From the NCBI RefSeq assembly GCF_003384725.1, contig NZ_QNVV01000007.1, positions 1-64,000 on the forward strand: a stretch of DNA of 64,000 nt. The letters are read 5' to 3'. Below are positions 60,465 through 64,000 of this stretch, in pieces. The notes under the pieces are model-generated. The model was given only the letters and a program-made list of their open reading frames with translations, was not told where the DNA came from and did no database searches. The stretch comes from Chryseobacterium pennipullorum (lineage in GTDB: Bacteria; Bacteroidota; Bacteroidia; Flavobacteriales; Weeksellaceae). The translations under genes were made by a program, and so were the position numbers. Each line of letters begins with the position of its first letter. The stretch's first letter is position 1.

Positions 60465-61772
60465 ATGGAACTACAATCAATCTATCAAAAACTGCAGATT
60501 CAGGATATGAATCAGATGCAGAAATCTACTTATAAGGCCTCTGAAAATAATACAGATATTGTCCTGCTCTCTCCTACCGGATCAGGAAAAACTCTAGCAT
60601 TTTTATTTCCGGTTCTAAGGAATCTAAAAAAAGATGTTCAGGGTGTTCAGGCATTGATTTTAGTTCCGGCTAGAGAATTGGCATTACAGATTGAGCAGGT
60701 TTTTAAAGCCATGGGAACAGATTTTAAAGTTTCTGTCTGCTATGGCGGCCATGATAAAAAGATTGAGGTCAACAATTTAATTGAAGCACCGGCTGTTTTA
60801 ATAGGAACCCCTGGAAGAGTGGTCTACCACCTGAGAAATAATAATTTTGATCCTACAACAATTACCACATTGGTTCTGGATGAATTTGACAAAGCTTTGG
60901 AGCTGGGCTTCCATGAAGATATGGAGTTCATTTCAAATTCCCTTACAGGTCTTTCTCAAAGAATTTTAACCTCAGCCACAGCGATGGACGAGATTCCTAA
61001 GTTTACAGGCTTAAAAAATGAAAAAACAATTGACTTTTTAAAGTTAAGTGAGGTAAAACCAGATATTCAGTTACGAAAAGTAATGACCATCTCTGAAGAA
61101 AAGCTGGACACTCTGTTTCATTTAATCTGTAAAATCGGAAATAAAAGAACACTTATTTTTTGCAACCACCGCGAGGCAGTTGACAGAATTTCTGAACTGT
61201 TACGTGAAAAAGGAATCGACAGAGAGACCTTCCATGGCGGAATGGAACAGGATGAAAGGGAACGCGCTTTACTAAAGTTCAGAAATGATTCTGCAAGAAT
61301 TCTTATTACGACAGACCTGGCTTCCAGAGGCCTGGATGTTCCTGAAGTGGAATCTATCGTTCATTATCAGCTTCCTCCCAAGGAAGATGCTTTTATCCAT
61401 AGAAACGGACGTACCGCCAGGATGAATGCAAAAGGCTTTGCCTACCTTATTATGACCGCAGAAGAAAACTTCCCCTTCATTAAAAATAATACTCCGGAAG
61501 AAAGTGTGGCTGGATTTGATAGAGTTCCGCAGAAAACACCTTTTCAGACGATCTATATCAGTGCCGGAAAGAAAGATAAGGTGAATAAGGTGGATATTGT
61601 AGGCTACCTGCTAAAAAAAGGACAGCTGCAAAAAGAAGATGTCGGGATTATCGAAGTAAAAGATACTACTTCCTACGTTGCTGTTTCCAGAAATAAAGTA
61701 AATACGCTTTTAAAAACACTGCAGAATGAAAAGCTGAAAGGGAAAAAAGTAAAAATGGAAGTTGCTTATTAG
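60465..61772 (+). CDS. DEAD-box RNA helicase with DbpA-like C-terminal domain
   Basis: 435 aa. Motifs: LLSPTGSGKT (I, about 33-42), PARELALQ (Ia), TPGRV (Ib), VLDEFDKA (II, DEFD in place of DEAD), SATAMDE (III), FCNHREA (IV), TTDLASRGLD (V) and HRNGRTARM (VI). The last 75 residues (TIYISAGKKDKVNKVDIVGYLL...TTSYVAVSR-type) resemble the DbpA RNA-binding domain, which in E. coli directs the helicase to 23S rRNA. A role in ribosome assembly is inferred from that tail. The variant motif II is seen in some family members and is expected to keep ATPase function. Confidence 0.9.
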   Translation: MELQSIYQKLQIQDMNQMQKSTYKASENNTDIVLLSPTGSGKTLAFLFPVLRNLKKDVQGVQALILVPARELALQIEQVFKAMGTDFKVSVCYGGHDKKIEVNNLIEAPAVLIGTPGRVVYHLRNNNFDPTTITTLVLDEFDKALELGFHEDMEFISNSLTGLSQRILTSATAMDEIPKFTGLKNEKTIDFLKLSEVKPDIQLRKVMTISEEKLDTLFHLICKIGNKRTLIFCNHREAVDRISELLREKGIDRETFHGGMEQDERERALLKFRNDSARILITTDLASRGLDVPEVESIVHYQLPPKEDAFIHRNGRTARMNAKGFAYLIMTAEENFPFIKNNTPEESVAGFDRVPQKTPFQTIYISAGKKDKVNKVDIVGYLLKKGQLQKEDVGIIEVKDTTSYVAVSRNKVNTLLKTLQNEKLKGKKVKMEVAY

Positions 61773-61812
61773 GAACAACCTATACTTTTCAAACCCTAAT
61801 AGTCAAAAAAAA

Positions 61813-61952
61813 TTTATAACACTTTAGTTATTTTAAGAGACAAGTACTGCAAATAAAAGTTCACTTAAGTTTTTTGAGAATCTTTGATTTTCTTCTTATC
61901 TGAACTTTTATACGCATTTTAAAACTTCTTAAATGAGCTAAAGTGTTATAAA
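61813..61952. repeat. 140-bp nested palindrome with 15-bp terminal inverted repeats
   Basis: TTTATAACACTTTAG (61813-61827) and CTAAAGTGTTATAAA (61938-61952) are exact inverted repeats whose pairing continues inward in patches (TTTAAGA). ATAAAAGTTCA (61853-61863) pairs with TGAACTTTTAT (61901-61911), and GAGAATC with GATTTTC at the tip. The element fills the gap between convergent genes. It has no coding frame. A MITE or other non-autonomous repeat that also ends transcription is likely. Confidence 0.65.
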
Positions 61953-62001
61953 AAATGCACTCAACAGTCTATTTATAAACCGCAAAGGGGTTATATTACA
62001 A

Positions 62002-62895
62002 TTACTTTATTCCCTTTACCTTAGTCGGTAAAATATACACTGATTTTGAAGCGGTAATAAACAGAACATCATTATTCTTGCCTCCGAAAGTTACGTTCGA
62101 TGTCCAGTCTTCAGGAATCGGAATATGATAAATTTTCTTTCCGGAACGATCAAAAACATGAACACCGTCACCGGTCAGATAAAGATTTCCATGCTTATCC
62201 ATTACCATTCCATCTGATCCCATTTCGCAAAACAATCTTTTTTCCGATAGTCTGCCTTCCCCCAAAATATCATACACATAGGTCTTTCCGGCATCAATAT
62301 CCGATACATAGAGTTTACCCAGTTTTTCACTTCCTACGATTCCATTAGGCTGAGTAAAGGTTTCCAGTTTTGTGATTTTCCCATTTTTACTTCTGTAATA
62401 AAGACTTTTGTGGGATAGTTCCTGCTTAAAGTCCACCCAATAATCCCTTTCATAAAGAGGATCTGTAAAATACATTCCGCCAAAAGAATCGTTCCAGACA
62501 TCATTGGGACCGTTCAGTCTTTTGCCTTCAAAGTCTTTTAATAAGATTTCTACTTTTTTATCTTTTGAAATTTTCCAGATCTCACCATGGTCATCCGAAC
62601 AGGTAATCAGGAAATCATCTTTGTCAAAGTGTGTTCCGTTGGCTCTGCCGGTTTTATCCAGAAACTCTATAATCCGGTTGGTCTTCCAGTCCCAATAATA
62701 GATCTTATCATTGGGCTGGTCGGTAAAATAAACATTCCCTTCCCTGTCCGCTGATGGTCCTTCTGTAAAACTAAACCGATCTGAAACTCTTTCCGGCTGT
62801 ACATTTTCATAAAACATTTTTCTATTATTTACTGATTGACAGTTTACTAATGCTAAAACCAAACCAATCATTCCTATTGTACAGATATTCTTCAT
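62002..62895 (-). CDS. SMP-30/gluconolactonase-like lipoprotein
   Basis: 297 aa. Lipoprotein-type signal MKNICTIGMIGLVLALVNC with the Cys at residue 19. A six-bladed beta propeller of the SMP-30/LRE family: FTEGPSADREGNVYFTDQPNDKIYYWD near residues 43-69 with a metal-binding Glu, the GRANGTHFD and LNGPNDVW segments with Asn and Asp ligands, and SDIDAGKTYVYD. Relatives hydrolyse sugar lactones or organophosphates with Ca or Zn. The physiological substrate is unknown. Membrane anchoring is expected. Confidence 0.88.
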   Translation of the reverse strand: MKNICTIGMIGLVLALVNCQSVNNRKMFYENVQPERVSDRFSFTEGPSADREGNVYFTDQPNDKIYYWDWKTNRIIEFLDKTGRANGTHFDKDDFLITCSDDHGEIWKISKDKKVEILLKDFEGKRLNGPNDVWNDSFGGMYFTDPLYERDYWVDFKQELSHKSLYYRSKNGKITKLETFTQPNGIVGSEKLGKLYVSDIDAGKTYVYDILGEGRLSEKRLFCEMGSDGMVMDKHGNLYLTGDGVHVFDRSGKKIYHIPIPEDWTSNVTFGGKNNDVLFITASKSVYILPTKVKGIK

Positions 62896-62989
62896 ACTTC
62901 ATTTTTAATGACCGCAATGTACGATATGCATTACTGGATTCAAAGTCATTTTATCTTTTTAACGAATTATAAAAATGTCCCAATTGTAC

Positions 62990-62997
62990 TATTTTTG
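62990..62997 (+). promoter_or_regulatory. Candidate -7 box upstream of ccoG
   Basis: TATTTTTG fits TAnnTTTG but lies about 145 bases before the ATG, so it may or may not be the promoter used. Confidence 0.25.
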
Positions 62998-63141
62998 AAG
63001 TAGATCCTATTAGGAGTTGAATGACATATTCCGGAGCTTTGCAGTAACAGGATTGATTAGTTTTTCTATGCCAAACACAGCAGAGAATCACAGTCGATCC
63101 GGATGAAAAATATCACAAAAATACGTTTATAGGATATCATA

Positions 63142-64000
63142 ATGAGTGCAGAGTCCAACAATATCAAATCTTTGGAAATTGAAAATGAAAATTTCAGAAA
63201 TTCAGTGGGAACGATGGATGAGACCGGAAAAAGAAAGTGGATCTTCCCCAGAAAACCTAAAGGAAAATATACTGATTACAGGAACTATACCAGCTATTTG
63301 CTCCTCGCTTTATTCTTCGGAATTCCTTTTGTCAAAATCAACAACAATCCCTTTCTCCTCATCAATGTAATCGACCGGAAATTCTTTATCGTCGGTCAGC
63401 CTTTTTACCTTCAGGACTTCTTTATACTGGCTTTAGGAGCAGTAACCTCGGTCATCTTTGTCATGCTGTTCACCGTGGTATTCGGGAGAATATTCTGTGG
63501 CTGGCTATGTCCGCAAACCTTATTTATGGAAATGGTCTTCCGTAAAATTGAATACTGGATCGAAGGAGACCGTAATAAGCAGATGAAACTCGACAGACAG
63601 GAATGGGACGCAGAGAAAATAAGAAAAAGGGTGACCAAATGGTCTGTATTTATTTTGATTTCTATGGTCATTTCTACTTTTATGTTTATGTATATTGTAG
63701 GTTATCAACAGGTTTTTCAAATTATGATTGAAGGGCCTGCGGAACATCCGTTGAAGTTTATCACCATGATCTTTTTTACGATGACCTTCTATTTTGTTTT
63801 TGCATGGCTCCGTGAGCAGGTATGTACTCTAGTATGTCCGTACGGAAGGCTTCAGGGAGTGCTGATTGACAAACAAACGATCAATGTATATTATGACTTT
63901 AAAAGAGGGGAAGGCCGATCGAAATGGAGAAACAATGAAGACCGGAAAGCCGCTGGAAAAGGCGACTGTATAGACTGTAACCAATGCGTGGTGGTATGTC
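63142..64000 (+). CDS. ccoG: Cytochrome c oxidase accessory protein CcoG, 5' part
   Basis: 286 complete codons are present; the gene runs past the window end. The N-terminal cytoplasmic stretch includes GKRKWIFPRKPKGKYTDYR (about residues 32-50), then FGIPFVKINNNPFLLI, the FCGWLCPQT motif, two further membrane segments and CTLVCPYGRLQG. The last visible part, CIDCNQCVVVC, begins the ferredoxin-type iron-sulfur motif. CcoG (FixG/RdxA) is a membrane iron-sulfur protein that helps load copper into cbb3 oxidase. The ccoNOP and ccoS genes are expected on the left or right but none is seen within the window. Confidence 0.9.
   Translation, partial: MSAESNNIKSLEIENENFRNSVGTMDETGKRKWIFPRKPKGKYTDYRNYTSYLLLALFFGIPFVKINNNPFLLINVIDRKFFIVGQPFYLQDFFILALGAVTSVIFVMLFTVVFGRIFCGWLCPQTLFMEMVFRKIEYWIEGDRNKQMKLDRQEWDAEKIRKRVTKWSVFILISMVISTFMFMYIVGYQQVFQIMIEGPAEHPLKFITMIFFTMTFYFVFAWLREQVCTLVCPYGRLQGVLIDKQTINVYYDFKRGEGRSKWRNNEDRKAAGKGDCIDCNQCVVVC

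Overview
The window looks like chromosome of a Flavobacteriia member of the Chryseobacterium/Elizabethkingia type. The evidence is low GC, Bacteroidota promoters of the TAnnTTTG (-7) type, near absence of Shine-Dalgarno sites, several secreted proteins with C-terminal Por/T9SS sorting domains, gldF/gldG gliding genes, and N-glycan-degrading enzymes of the kind known from these genera. No rRNA, tRNA, CRISPR array, prophage or transposase was found.

Region 1 (about 0.2-12.2 kb) is dominated by heme acquisition. A minus-strand operon runs hmuR (TonB receptor), hmuY (surface lipoprotein), hmuT, hmuU, hmuV, a class I methyltransferase and hmuS, with a ChaN-like heme-binding protein downstream. Divergent from it are two plus-strand genes for T9SS-exported proteins, the second an HmuY relative. 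Their promoters carry near-identical operator dyads (AGAAT / ATTCT, 32 bp apart in both cases), so I infer one iron/heme regulon. A secreted peptide-deformylase-like protein with an Asp in place of the metal-binding Cys precedes the cluster.

Region 2 (12.2-23 kb) holds an ABM monooxygenase, a TauE/SafE exporter with a long structured leader that can form two interlocking stems, an Rrf2 regulator, two proteins of unknown function, a gene-poor 757-bp stretch, a serine hydrolase, gldG-gldF, hemJ, kbl and a JmjC-like cupin protein. A 23-nt sequence (GTCTA-N9-TAGGATAAT) occurs upstream of both the exporter and the cupin gene.

Region 3 (23-38 kb) has an M1 peptidase, a DacB-type PBP, PriA, an AEC transporter and a glycan locus: beta-mannosidase, CutC, a lipoprotein, glycosylasparaginase and GH20 hexosaminidase. 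Together these match the lysosome-like dismantling of the N-glycan core.

Region 4 (38-64 kb) has a DUF4197 protein, a small lipoprotein, CoA-transferase genes scoB and scoA separated by an oppositely oriented ABC exporter, a MORN-like repeat protein, a T9SS-exported metallophosphoesterase with three DWxGIY domains, rplS with a structured leader, an AraC/MFS pair, an alpha/beta hydrolase, an EamA transporter, an M36 metalloprotease, a vWA-like T9SS protein, rpsA, an AT-rich orphan, a DEAD-box helicase, an SMP-30 protein and the 5' part of ccoG, cut by the window end.

Intergenic DNA carries two palindromic repeat families, each with two copies that differ by compensatory substitutions, and a 140-bp nested palindrome with 15-bp terminal inverted repeats between convergent genes.
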